Positions 26,987 through 35,484 of a stretch of DNA of 53,419 nucleotides are shown here, piece by piece. Numbering within the stretch: the stretch's first letter is position 1; every line of letters starts with the position of its first letter. Position numbers and translations under genes: made by a program. Origin of the DNA: Chlamydiota bacterium (lineage in GTDB: Bacteria > Chlamydiota > Chlamydiia > Chlamydiales > JAAZZY01); assembly GCA_022601345.1 (NCBI GenBank), contig JAJACU010000043.1, positions 1 to 53,419 of the forward strand, given 5' to 3'. A model generated the notes under the pieces. That model was not told the DNA's origin, ran no database searches, and worked only from the letters and a program-made list of their open reading frames with translations.

Positions 26987-27733
26987 CTACAACAAGCGCA
27001 CCTGACTTGAGGGCACATACCCTTTTTTATTTTTTTGAGTTTTAACCTTTAACCATTGCTGATCAGAAGAAATCTCTAACACTTTAAACTTTTGCCCGGC
27101 TGTTAAAATTTCAGAATCCACTTCTACATACTGCATTCCTGCATCACACCTTAAAAGTGAAGGCTGCACAAAAACGCCTAACCTAGCACTTTGTTTGCCG
27201 GCAGAAAGACTTATCCCTACTGCACTACATCCAACAACTAGTGCCATTGTCAAATACTTCAACAGTGTCTTTCGAACCCAAAAGTAATATGAACCTACGA
27301 TAAATGCTAGAACTGCTAGGCCTATAAAGGCAATAGATCTCTCCTGAGGATTTAGTAAATAATGCCAAAAAAATGTTTGTTTTTTTATGACTTCCCAATG
27401 TGTAGGAGTTGCTTTTGCCACCTCTTGAGCTTTTAAGAGATTTTCTTTAATTTTAACATCTCTTGGAAGGAGTTGTTCTGCTTTATGATAATACCAAATT
27501 GCCATTCCCACTTGATTTAACTGATAATAACAATTTGCAATGTTATAATAGAGTTTACCGTCAACTTGCTCATTTGCTGTATATAGCTCTAACGCCTCAT
27601 TAAAATGTTTTTCTCTTTCTACAATTAGTGAAGCCTCTTCTCCATCTTGATAGCTTTGATACGCTTGGTCATACTGACTAGCAAAAAGAGGTGAAAGGCA
27701 TGCGCAAAACAACACTAAGATTATCTGCTTCAT
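26987..27733 (-). CDS. batE: BatE-like protein: TPR repeats, membrane helices and SH3-like domain
   Basis: 248 residues. A cleavable signal peptide (ending near SPLFA) is followed by TPR units (LYYNIANCYYQLNQVGMAIWYYHKAEQLL is the clearest), two membrane helices around residues 130-175, and a C-terminal bacterial SH3-like domain ending LKVKTQKNKKGYVPSSQVRLL. This is the layout of BatE, the last product of the Bacteroides-type aerotolerance operon. The start overlaps the batD stop by four bases. Its role is structural or scaffolding in the periplasm; mechanism unknown. Confidence 0.8.
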   Translation of the reverse strand: MKQIILVLFCACLSPLFASQYDQAYQSYQDGEEASLIVEREKHFNEALELYTANEQVDGKLYYNIANCYYQLNQVGMAIWYYHKAEQLLPRDVKIKENLLKAQEVAKATPTHWEVIKKQTFFWHYLLNPQERSIAFIGLAVLAFIVGSYYFWVRKTLLKYLTMALVVGCSAVGISLSAGKQSARLGVFVQPSLLRCDAGMQYVEVDSEILTAGQKFKVLEISSDQQWLKVKTQKNKKGYVPSSQVRLL

Positions 27734-29337
27734 AAACTCTCCCCTATTTTCTTATACAGTTCTCTGGCTTTGGAATAACTTTTCTCAAGATCAAATGTAC
27801 TTTGACCTGAAAAAAGTTGTTGCTGCAACTCTTGAATATAAATTTTTACTTCTCCTGTAATTCCTTGAAAACCTAATTGATCAATAGAAAGGGTTTCTTT
27901 TGTAAATTTTTTTTCTCTAAGTCTTAAGAGCAAAGCTTTTTCTAAAAGAAGCTGGTAATTTTGCAAGTGCTGTTTGTTCTTCAGTGCAAGCTGCAAATAA
28001 AATAAGCTATCTTTGCCTTTGCTTTGAGAAGAGAAGAAATTTTTCCAAACAAGCTGAACTAAAATAAGAACTAGAAGCACTGCTACAATTTCAAATTCAT
28101 GATAATTAACATGAGACTTTGGGGTGTCTTTAGCATCAATTGGGTAAACGCCCTTAATTTCAATAAGAGCTGCCTTGCCCTCGTCAATCCATTGAGGCCC
28201 CTCAAGAGCTTCTTGTTGCACTTTTTCTATATTTTCAACCTTAGCAATAGGCTCTACAATATTTTCAAAAGGCTGCTTCATCGGTAGCAGCGTAATAGCT
28301 ATTGGATAACTAGAGATTGTAGAATAAGCGGATTTTTTTGGATTATAGAAGGAAAACTCAATTGGAGGTATTTCCACAATATCTTCTTTCATAGGGCGAA
28401 GCTCACAAATAAATACTTTTTCATCTGCTGCATTTTTTGTTGATATAGGTAAGTCATTAAAGCGAAATTGATCTTTAAAGCCTTCAAGCTGAGATAGATT
28501 AGATAAGTGAATCGTGTCTAGGCCTTCAGACGCTTTAAACTTGATCTTAAGCTTTAATTTGTCTCCCAGGCAAACTTGAGCCGATGAATCTAGAGCGACT
28601 TCCATTGAAAACTGGCCAATAGCTCCATTAAAGGTCGTAGGTCTACCCTCTGCAGGAAAATCTTGAACCTGCAATGTGTGGCCCTCTGAAACAGCGCGTT
28701 CAACTCCTTTTTTATAACGCCTTCTACCAAAAAAATCTTCGTTAAATAGGCGCCCCTCTAAAAAAGAAGGCTCTATTTGATATTCACCTACTGTTTTTGT
28801 TTGATACGTTTGAGAATATTCTACAACACGTTGATTGCCTTGATAAAAAACCCGTTTTTTTTGCTTTCCCTTCTTTTGACAATTTTTTAGGTCTAAAAGA
28901 GGAAGATTCTCATAAACAAACTCCAAATCATCAGACATAATCACGCGATAAGTCGCTGTAAAATTTTGCCCTGGGTAGAGAGGCGCTGGGGTATCTAAAT
29001 ATGAAATTAGATTAAAGCTATTTGAAATTTGAGGACTATTTACAAAATAACTTACAGCTTCAGTTTCAAAAAAACTGTCTCCAACTTTCACACTAACTGG
29101 TGGCAGGGTATGCAAGCCTTCAGCAGAGCCTTTTACTTCAAAAATATAACAAGAAACAGCGTTATGCATCTCTTTGCGTTCACCATTAATTTGAGATATA
29201 GAAAATTGCTTCCCTCGGCTCAAAAACTGCACAGGCAATGGCTGTTTATCAACTTTAAAACTTCTCTCATCTATTTTTTGATTTTCGCTATGGTATATGA
29301 TAATCTTAGCAAGAAAAGGTTGATTTTCTGTTACCAA
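27730..29337 (-). CDS. batD: BatD-like protein, body of the gene downstream of an in-frame stop
   Basis: 535 residues read from a TTG at 29337, but the natural gene very likely starts at the ATG at 29457. The frame is open between 29337 and 29382 too, and only a TAG at 29383-29385 separates it from a signal-peptide leader. The body matches BatD: several immunoglobulin-like beta domains (for example TPAPLYPGQNFTATYRVIM and SSAQVCLGDKLKLKIKF), then a membrane helix (EIVAVLLVLILVQLVW) and a cytoplasmic tail of about 100 residues. As written, the product would lack its export signal. It may be a recent pseudogene, be decoded by readthrough, or contain a sequencing error. Confidence 0.75.
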   Translation of the reverse strand: MVTENQPFLAKIIIYHSENQKIDERSFKVDKQPLPVQFLSRGKQFSISQINGERKEMHNAVSCYIFEVKGSAEGLHTLPPVSVKVGDSFFETEAVSYFVNSPQISNSFNLISYLDTPAPLYPGQNFTATYRVIMSDDLEFVYENLPLLDLKNCQKKGKQKKRVFYQGNQRVVEYSQTYQTKTVGEYQIEPSFLEGRLFNEDFFGRRRYKKGVERAVSEGHTLQVQDFPAEGRPTTFNGAIGQFSMEVALDSSAQVCLGDKLKLKIKFKASEGLDTIHLSNLSQLEGFKDQFRFNDLPISTKNAADEKVFICELRPMKEDIVEIPPIEFSFYNPKKSAYSTISSYPIAITLLPMKQPFENIVEPIAKVENIEKVQQEALEGPQWIDEGKAALIEIKGVYPIDAKDTPKSHVNYHEFEIVAVLLVLILVQLVWKNFFSSQSKGKDSLFYLQLALKNKQHLQNYQLLLEKALLLRLREKKFTKETLSIDQLGFQGITGEVKIYIQELQQQLFSGQSTFDLEKSYSKARELYKKIGESL

Positions 29338-29382
29338 CTCGTCTTGAACTTCTACTTTAAGGACAATATCTGCCTTTTCTTC

Positions 29383-29457
29383 CTACTTTTGATTAAAAGG
29401 AGTAAAAGCCGTAAGAAAAAATAACAAAACAAAAACAAATAAAGTGCGTCTTAACAT
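29383..29457 (-). pseudogene. batD leader: signal peptide ending at an amber codon
   Basis: From the ATG at 29455-29457, which shares its A with the stop of the upstream gene (TAATG), 24 codons encode MLRRTLFVFVLLFFLTAF followed by TPFNQK, an ideal signal peptide. Codon 25 (29383-29385) is TAG, after which the same frame continues without interruption into the BatD body. The position of the ATG and the coupling to the upstream stop show that this is the original start. Confidence 0.8.
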
Positions 29458-31865
29458 TACCATGGTCGAAGTCCTTCCTTTGCCTGTTGAGGATTATTTT
29501 CAACAATTTTATCATCCTGCTGCATTTCATTAAGTTTTTCAAGTATTCCCATAATAGTAGGCTGCGCCTTTGCCTTAGAGTCTGTTTGGTTTTCTTCTAG
29601 ATTGTCACTGAATTGAGCAATACTTGAAGGGTTGTTGCGCTCTTCTTCACCACCTTGGCTTTGATTAGAACTTGTAGAACTTTGATCAGATTGTTGATCT
29701 TCTGATTGGTTGTATAATGAGAGAGCTTCTTGCCAATGCTCAATTGTTTTCTCTTGCAAGTCTTTTACTTCATTCCAATCAATAGCATTACTCTTGAGCT
29801 TTTTTTGTGCTTTGTGGGCACACTCTAGCCCTTTGTGAAAGGCAGAAATAACTTTATCTTTTTTAATTTTTTGACCGGAGCCCTCCTGTGCTTTTTCTTG
29901 ATAATATTTAGATTCAAATGAGTTTGCAGCTTCGATTGGAAATTCTTCTGCTCTTATTGCCATCTTCAAAAAGTCATTATCAAAACTTAAGCCTTCTTGG
30001 CCAAGGTTTGGATATTCATTAGAGAAACCCAAAGCGAGCTCTTGTTCTTCAATGGCAAGACTGAGAATTTGCGTTGAAACTAGCTCCTTCTTTTCCAGAG
30101 AATTAACCAGCCTCTTTATCCATTGGTGAGCGTTTGTAACTAATATTTTTTGATAGGATGGCTCTAAAGCTTTTTTTTGCATCTGCATAGACTGCATTGC
30201 TCCTTTAAATCCAGGCTCTAGTTGACTACATAGCGCAAAATCTTCAGTCGAAAGGTCAACTTGAACGCGCATTTCGTTAGTTGCTGCTATGTCTGCAGAG
30301 ATTTTTTCTAGGCGTATTGAATCTAAGTATTGGGACTGTAATAGAGGTTGAAATTCTGAAGATAGTCCTTGAAGCTCTTTGATTATAAATCCTTTAAAAT
30401 TCCAATGGGATAGGAAGTCTTCTAAAAAAGATGCGCTCTTTTTATACTCCTTTTCTTCAAATGATTTTGTAGCTCCATCTAAGCTTTTGCACGACCTCTT
30501 AATTTTTCTCATCTTATCTTCACTGCAACTTAAATCTTTTTGTATATCAAAAAACTCATATGCAGCCTGCAGCTGATATAAAGAGTGTTGTAAATGTTGC
30601 TCTGATTTCATATTTACATATACAGGGTAGAGCACATCCATGGGATCCTTAACCATTTGTTGATACACGTAATAATCTTTATAGACTGAGGAGACTGAAT
30701 ATAGATTTTTAACCTGTTTTTTTAAGTTTTCTGCTAATGAGATTATATGTTTTTTTTCACCTGAATTGTCGCTTGTTTCAAGAACGGGTATCATTTGCTC
30801 TATAAGTGCAGAGGCTGTTGAGCTTGTGTGCTTAAGTTCCTTATGTAAAGAACTTACAAACGATGAATCCAAACTTTTTTCTTGTTGTTTTTCAGAAATG
30901 TCTATTCTTTTTTGAAGGCAATATTCAATCGGATCTTGCTGTTTTAAATATAGATCTAAAAGATCTAATGTAAGTTTAGACTTAGCACTTTTAACTCGCC
31001 CAACCCAAAGTTGATTCTCTCTCATGCAATCTAGAGAGGCTAGGTAGTCATTATAGCCATGAACAATCTGTTTTTTTAGATTCTTCTGCTCTTCAAATTG
31101 AGTTTCTGAAGATGAGTTCAACGTATGCTGAGAAATTTGATCTTCGACAAGCTCCTCAAGTTTTTGCCAAATTGACTTGGCTTTTTTCTCTTGAGTATAC
31201 TGCTGACTTAAAAAATATCTCCTAAGGCTTGTGTCTAGCTTCTTTTGCCCCAGCCTTTCATAATAAGATACTTGATCACCTATTTGGTTTTTCAATTTTT
31301 CAATAGCCGATTCAATAGAAAGTTTCTCAAGCATTGCTTGCTCTATTCTATAGTGCAAATCTGATTTCAGACCTTTTATTGAAAATCCAAGATCTGCATG
31401 ATCTAAATGACGAACAAAGCCGTCCTCTGGCTGATAAGCCATACGATAGATTTGTTCTGCGCAACTTAGAAATTCCTGGGCGCTATTGAGGCTCTCCAAA
31501 GAGGCATCTTCGCTGCTCAAAGCTTGATTAACCCTGCCAAGTTGGGCCATTATAAAATTAAAGGTGCATCTTTCAAAAAGATACTCGGGTAGGTTATCTT
31601 TAGATTCATAAACATCTTTAAATAAGTCTATTGCTTTTTCACTCTGGCCATTTTTCAGATAGCTTGTCGCAAGGTTGTACGCAATAATATCTTTTTTTAT
31701 TCCTGCAGGAGCCTTTTGATAAGCTTGATCAAAATAGGTAATTGCACGGCTCATCTCTCCGGCTTTGAAATAAGTTGTAGCCTTTTCAAAGGCCTGATTA
31801 AGATCATCGGCTTGTAAAAAGCATGAGAGAAAGCAAAAGGTTGTTAAAAGATATTTTTTAGTCAT
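29457..31865 (-). CDS. Large TPR/helical-repeat protein of the Bat operon
   Basis: 802 residues. A signal peptide (MTKKYLLTTFCFLSCFLQA) precedes TPR repeats at about 25-100 (GEMSRAITYFDQAYQKAPAG, GQSEKAIDLFKDVYES), then a long all-helical, charged region to about 720 and a disordered Ser/Gln/Asn/Glu-rich tail. It occupies the batC position between the VWA genes and batD but is far longer than BatC of Bacteroides, so the name is not transferred. The start overlaps the upstream VWA gene by eight bases. It is likely a periplasmic scaffold. Confidence 0.75.
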   Translation of the reverse strand: MTKKYLLTTFCFLSCFLQADDLNQAFEKATTYFKAGEMSRAITYFDQAYQKAPAGIKKDIIAYNLATSYLKNGQSEKAIDLFKDVYESKDNLPEYLFERCTFNFIMAQLGRVNQALSSEDASLESLNSAQEFLSCAEQIYRMAYQPEDGFVRHLDHADLGFSIKGLKSDLHYRIEQAMLEKLSIESAIEKLKNQIGDQVSYYERLGQKKLDTSLRRYFLSQQYTQEKKAKSIWQKLEELVEDQISQHTLNSSSETQFEEQKNLKKQIVHGYNDYLASLDCMRENQLWVGRVKSAKSKLTLDLLDLYLKQQDPIEYCLQKRIDISEKQQEKSLDSSFVSSLHKELKHTSSTASALIEQMIPVLETSDNSGEKKHIISLAENLKKQVKNLYSVSSVYKDYYVYQQMVKDPMDVLYPVYVNMKSEQHLQHSLYQLQAAYEFFDIQKDLSCSEDKMRKIKRSCKSLDGATKSFEEKEYKKSASFLEDFLSHWNFKGFIIKELQGLSSEFQPLLQSQYLDSIRLEKISADIAATNEMRVQVDLSTEDFALCSQLEPGFKGAMQSMQMQKKALEPSYQKILVTNAHQWIKRLVNSLEKKELVSTQILSLAIEEQELALGFSNEYPNLGQEGLSFDNDFLKMAIRAEEFPIEAANSFESKYYQEKAQEGSGQKIKKDKVISAFHKGLECAHKAQKKLKSNAIDWNEVKDLQEKTIEHWQEALSLYNQSEDQQSDQSSTSSNQSQGGEEERNNPSSIAQFSDNLEENQTDSKAKAQPTIMGILEKLNEMQQDDKIVENNPQQAKEGLRPW

Positions 31866-33018
31866 AATCTACCTTTGATCTTACTGGCCAAAGAGGCAAA
31901 GTCAATTCAAATCCTAAAAGAAGTAAGGCTAAACCTAGTGGCAGTTGAAATAGCTTTTTCTTGACCACAGTAGATGGGCTTGTTTCCAACGTAGACCTTT
32001 GAATTTTCTTTTGGGGAATTTGTTCTTCTTCTACGAAGGTGTTTTCAGCTTGTACAACGCTGAGTATAGAATCAGAAAGTGTAACCGCTGAATAGTCATT
32101 AGCAAAATAATACTGCCCTCTCCCTTCTTTGCTCAATTGTGCAAGCAAATCACTGTCTAGCGAAGAAGTTACGGGCTGACCGTTGTACTTTATATCAGGA
32201 ATAACACTTCCTTCTCGACCACCAAGACCAATGGTATATACTCTTACATTCTGATCTTTGTATTGTTTAACTTTATCAAGCATTACCTGAAGTTGTTTTG
32301 CTCTTTCAGATTTTTCTAAAGAATCCAAGTAAGTATCTCCACCATCTGTCAAGAGAACAAGCACTTTTTGCTTTTTTGGAGAGCTCAAAAAATGTCTCTT
32401 AGAAATTTGATCTATAGCTTCAAAAAGGTCTGTCCCGGCAATATCTCCATAATTTACATGAATGTCTTTTAACATAAGCCTTGTAAAAAAATAGTCCAAT
32501 GTAGGAGGAACAACTGGCGTTAAGGCCGATGTAAAGGTATAAAGCACTACATTTTGCCCATCCATTCCACTGATCATTTCATCAACAATTTCTTTTGCAT
32601 AATCCAAACGCGAGTTGAGCTGCCTAGTATCTTTAACCTGCATAGAAGCTGAAGCATCTAGTAGAAAAATAATATCGCATGCTCTTCTTTTGACTAAAAT
32701 TTTCTCTAAGTCGGTATTATCAACTATTTTTTCATCGATAAGCTCTTTTTGATGATCAGCTAAATAGTTTTTAGATTGAATCTTTTCAGGTTGCATCAAT
32801 GCAATTGTGGATAAAAACCAAACACAGGCCAGCATGATGTAACGAAAAAATGTGCGCTTTTCTAAAAAAAGTAGGCTTGATAAAGAATCTGAATCTGCAA
32901 AGTCTTTTAAAGATTTCTTCCTTTGACTTAAAGAATAAGCAAATACAAGGACTATTCCAAATGCAAGGATTAAAAGATAAGAGGCTGATGGGTTTGAAAA
33001 ATGTATATCTTTTATCAT
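31858..33018 (-). CDS. batB: Von Willebrand factor A protein, BatB-like
   Basis: 386 residues. Two N-terminal membrane helices (about 12-31 and 59-76) precede a VWA domain that begins IIFLLDASASM with an intact metal-ion-dependent adhesion site (D121, S123, S125), and a third helix lies near the C-terminus (FQLPLGLALLLLGFELTL). The domain probably faces the cytoplasm or periplasm next to the membrane and binds partners through Mg2+. It follows the first VWA gene with one base between stop and start, and it overlaps the TPR gene. Confidence 0.85.
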   Translation of the reverse strand: MIKDIHFSNPSASYLLILAFGIVLVFAYSLSQRKKSLKDFADSDSLSSLLFLEKRTFFRYIMLACVWFLSTIALMQPEKIQSKNYLADHQKELIDEKIVDNTDLEKILVKRRACDIIFLLDASASMQVKDTRQLNSRLDYAKEIVDEMISGMDGQNVVLYTFTSALTPVVPPTLDYFFTRLMLKDIHVNYGDIAGTDLFEAIDQISKRHFLSSPKKQKVLVLLTDGGDTYLDSLEKSERAKQLQVMLDKVKQYKDQNVRVYTIGLGGREGSVIPDIKYNGQPVTSSLDSDLLAQLSKEGRGQYYFANDYSAVTLSDSILSVVQAENTFVEEEQIPQKKIQRSTLETSPSTVVKKKLFQLPLGLALLLLGFELTLPLWPVRSKVDYD

Positions 33019-33019
33019 C

Positions 33020-34225
33020 TTATGGAACCCTCTTTAAAAGGGTTGTTTCTAATAAAATAGCAATAAGCAGTAGCAGCATTGCAGCTACTGTTAAGTAGGT
33101 GTATAAAAAAATCTCAGTATGCTGGCCTTTATCTACAGCTGAGACGCTCTCCTCTACTGTGACCTGATATTTATTAGTGCCATAATGTTTCGTGCGCTCA
33201 AGCCCATCTATTACTCTATAAATACGGTGCAGTGATTGGGTATCACTTGCTAGAAAGAATTTTCCCCCAGTAAGTTCTGCAGATTGTTTTTGAGAGTCAC
33301 GCTCAGCTCTTAGATTGGGAAAGTCAATGGCTGGCTGAATATTAATAATATAAAGTTTTATCCCTTTTTCTTTTGCAAATTCAGCAGCCTCTTCAACCCT
33401 TATTCTACGCAATGGATGATCTAAGTCTTCACTAGAAGGATTTTGCAAACCATCAGTAACGAGTACCATCACAGTACTTTTTATATCATAGGCAGGCTTA
33501 TCCTCACCTTGAAGTTCTCGAGAAAAATGCTCCGTTGCAGCAATTGTGTGCGCCGTTTTATAAATAGCGTACCCAATAGCTGTACCTTCTTCAATAGGGT
33601 TAGATACGGGAGCAAAAGTATGCAGCTGCCTTTTAACTTCTTCATGATCTAGTGTTAATGGAGTAATAATTTTAGGAATCCGAGCAAAAGCTACAAGACC
33701 TACTAAATCATCTTGTCTTCCTTTCAAGCCCAACTCTTTATTACCTGAAATAAACTGAGAGGTGAAAAATTTTAGAGCATCAATACGAGTTACTCTTTTG
33801 GATCTTAAACCTTGAATAGAGAAATCAATTTCCTCTCTCATTGACCCAGACTGGTCTAAAATAAAATAGATGGCAAGCCCCTCTGTTGGGATATGTGTGT
33901 TTTCCATTCCTTTTTGAGAGCTTGGAGCTGTTGAATTTTCTTCAGCCAGGTTAGAATTGCCTTTTTGAATCGGAATTTGTAGCACGGGATCACATAAAGC
34001 TAATATAAATAATATAAAAGCTATCTTCTTACACCAAGTAGGCATAGAAATAATCTGAATGCGCCACGATTTTTCTAGTGACTCTATTGCATCTGTATCT
34101 GAGTATAGAATGGATGGAGAGTTGTTATTTTTTCGATACCTCCAATACAAAAACAAGGTCGACGACAAAACAAGCAGACCAAATAAAAGTCCCCATTGGC
34201 TGATTTGCAGGTGTATATTTTGCAT
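33020..34225 (-). CDS. batA: Von Willebrand factor A protein, BatA-like
   Basis: 401 residues. Membrane helices at about 8-28 and 66-84, then a VWA domain starting IYFILDQSGSM with complete adhesion-site residues (D124, S126, S128) and a conserved Thr region (PIEEGTAIGYA), and a final helix (TVAAMLLLLIAILLETTLL). It is the first gene of the five-gene cluster. The usual upstream partners of Bat operons, a MoxR AAA+ ATPase and a DUF58 protein, are absent here; PepP lies upstream instead. The Bat system has been linked to oxidative stress tolerance in Bacteroides and Leptospira, with a debated role. Confidence 0.86.
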   Translation of the reverse strand: MQNIHLQISQWGLLFGLLVLSSTLFLYWRYRKNNNSPSILYSDTDAIESLEKSWRIQIISMPTWCKKIAFILFILALCDPVLQIPIQKGNSNLAEENSTAPSSQKGMENTHIPTEGLAIYFILDQSGSMREEIDFSIQGLRSKRVTRIDALKFFTSQFISGNKELGLKGRQDDLVGLVAFARIPKIITPLTLDHEEVKRQLHTFAPVSNPIEEGTAIGYAIYKTAHTIAATEHFSRELQGEDKPAYDIKSTVMVLVTDGLQNPSSEDLDHPLRRIRVEEAAEFAKEKGIKLYIINIQPAIDFPNLRAERDSQKQSAELTGGKFFLASDTQSLHRIYRVIDGLERTKHYGTNKYQVTVEESVSAVDKGQHTEIFLYTYLTVAAMLLLLIAILLETTLLKRVP

Positions 34226-34311
34226 CTAACAATGACCTGTTTTTTTTGAATAACGCTTCAAATATTGCTTTATTGGTTTAAACTTTTTCTTAAAAAATCA
34301 CAAATAAAAAT

Positions 34312-35349
34312 CTAAATGCGCGTTAGATTTGTATTCCCATTAGATGTTATGAGCAGAGTATCTTCAATTCTGACACCACCTAGATCTGAAGCATATAACC
34401 CAGGTTCAATAGTAATAACCATTCCTTCTTCTAAAACCATTTCTTTGCTCCCTAGTGGAGGGTATTCGTGCACCTCTAGCCCCACACCATGACCTAGACC
34501 GTGAATGAACAAGTCTCTAACTTTGTGTTTCACAAAAATTTTGTGCACACACTCATTTAAAAGTTTGATTGCAACCCCAGGCTTGCACATCTTAACTGCT
34601 GCTTCTTGGGCTTGTGCTGTTATGTCAATAAGCTCTGCCATGCGCTTTGATATTTTTCCTTTGATGTAAGTGCGCGTCATATCAGAGTTATAATTTTTGT
34701 AGACAGATCCGCAGTCTATTAAAATTAAATCATTTTTCTTAAGTTTTACATTTTGAGGGGTATAGTGAGGGTTAGCCGCATTTTTTCCAAAAGCTACAAT
34801 GGGATCAAATGCCATTTTTTGAGCACCATTTTTCCGCAGATATAGCTCCAACTTTTGCGTGAGCTCAAGCTCAGTAATCCCATCAACAAAATGCTTACGA
34901 ATGTAGTTAAAGCCGCTTCGAGTAATCGCGCAGCTCTCTTTAATCAACTTAATTTCAGAAGAATCTTTAATCATGCGCTTTTGAGCTAGAAACCCTGGAT
35001 ATGAAACAACTTCAGTAAACTCTTTGTAGAGTTCATAATCCTTCAAAAGTGTACATAAACTGTCGACTGCTATTTTTTTGGGAAAATCAAATTTTTTTAG
35101 AGTTTCTTTAAAGTTTTTGGTAGCTAACACAGTATATGGAACTTCTTTTTTACATCTTGCGTAGTATCTATGGTCTACAATTAAAACTTGTCTTCTCTCC
35201 CCCACAAACAAAATGCCTGTCGAAATATTGATGCCTGTATAGTACAGCAGGTTAGTCGGGTCTTGGATAACACATGCAAAAGTTTTGTGCTCTTTAACCC
35301 ACTTTACTAAATTTGACTTACGCTCCTGCAATTTTGAATGATTTTTCAT
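34312..35349 (-). CDS. pepP: Xaa-Pro aminopeptidase (M24 family)
   Basis: 345 residues, a short creatinase-type N-domain plus the pita-bread catalytic domain. Metal ligands are visible: the two Asp of IDCGSVYKNYNSDMTRTY, the His of HGLGHGVGLEVHEYPPLG, the Glu of ITIEPGLY and the Glu of GVRIEDT. It removes N-terminal residues preceding proline in the cytoplasm using two metal ions. Its gene lies downstream of mutL on the same strand, as in Chlamydia (recalled as CT574-CT575), with 135 bases between them. Confidence 0.93.
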   Translation of the reverse strand: MKNHSKLQERKSNLVKWVKEHKTFACVIQDPTNLLYYTGINISTGILFVGERRQVLIVDHRYYARCKKEVPYTVLATKNFKETLKKFDFPKKIAVDSLCTLLKDYELYKEFTEVVSYPGFLAQKRMIKDSSEIKLIKESCAITRSGFNYIRKHFVDGITELELTQKLELYLRKNGAQKMAFDPIVAFGKNAANPHYTPQNVKLKKNDLILIDCGSVYKNYNSDMTRTYIKGKISKRMAELIDITAQAQEAAVKMCKPGVAIKLLNECVHKIFVKHKVRDLFIHGLGHGVGLEVHEYPPLGSKEMVLEEGMVITIEPGLYASDLGGVRIEDTLLITSNGNTNLTRI

Positions 35350-35484
35350 TGTAGCTCTAAATTATTTTTATGTTGATTTTCTTATAGCGTATTTTCTTTT
35401 TTATTCTATTAATTTTTTAAAATTTTTACTAGTCATTGACGGATATAAATGGATTTCAATTATTTTGAAATATTGAGCAAAGAA

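Noticed and set aside
35442-35478. TTTCAA-TTATT-TTGAAA inverted repeat after mutL
   Set aside because: Six AT-rich pairs without a T-tract in a very AT-rich gap; likely chance.
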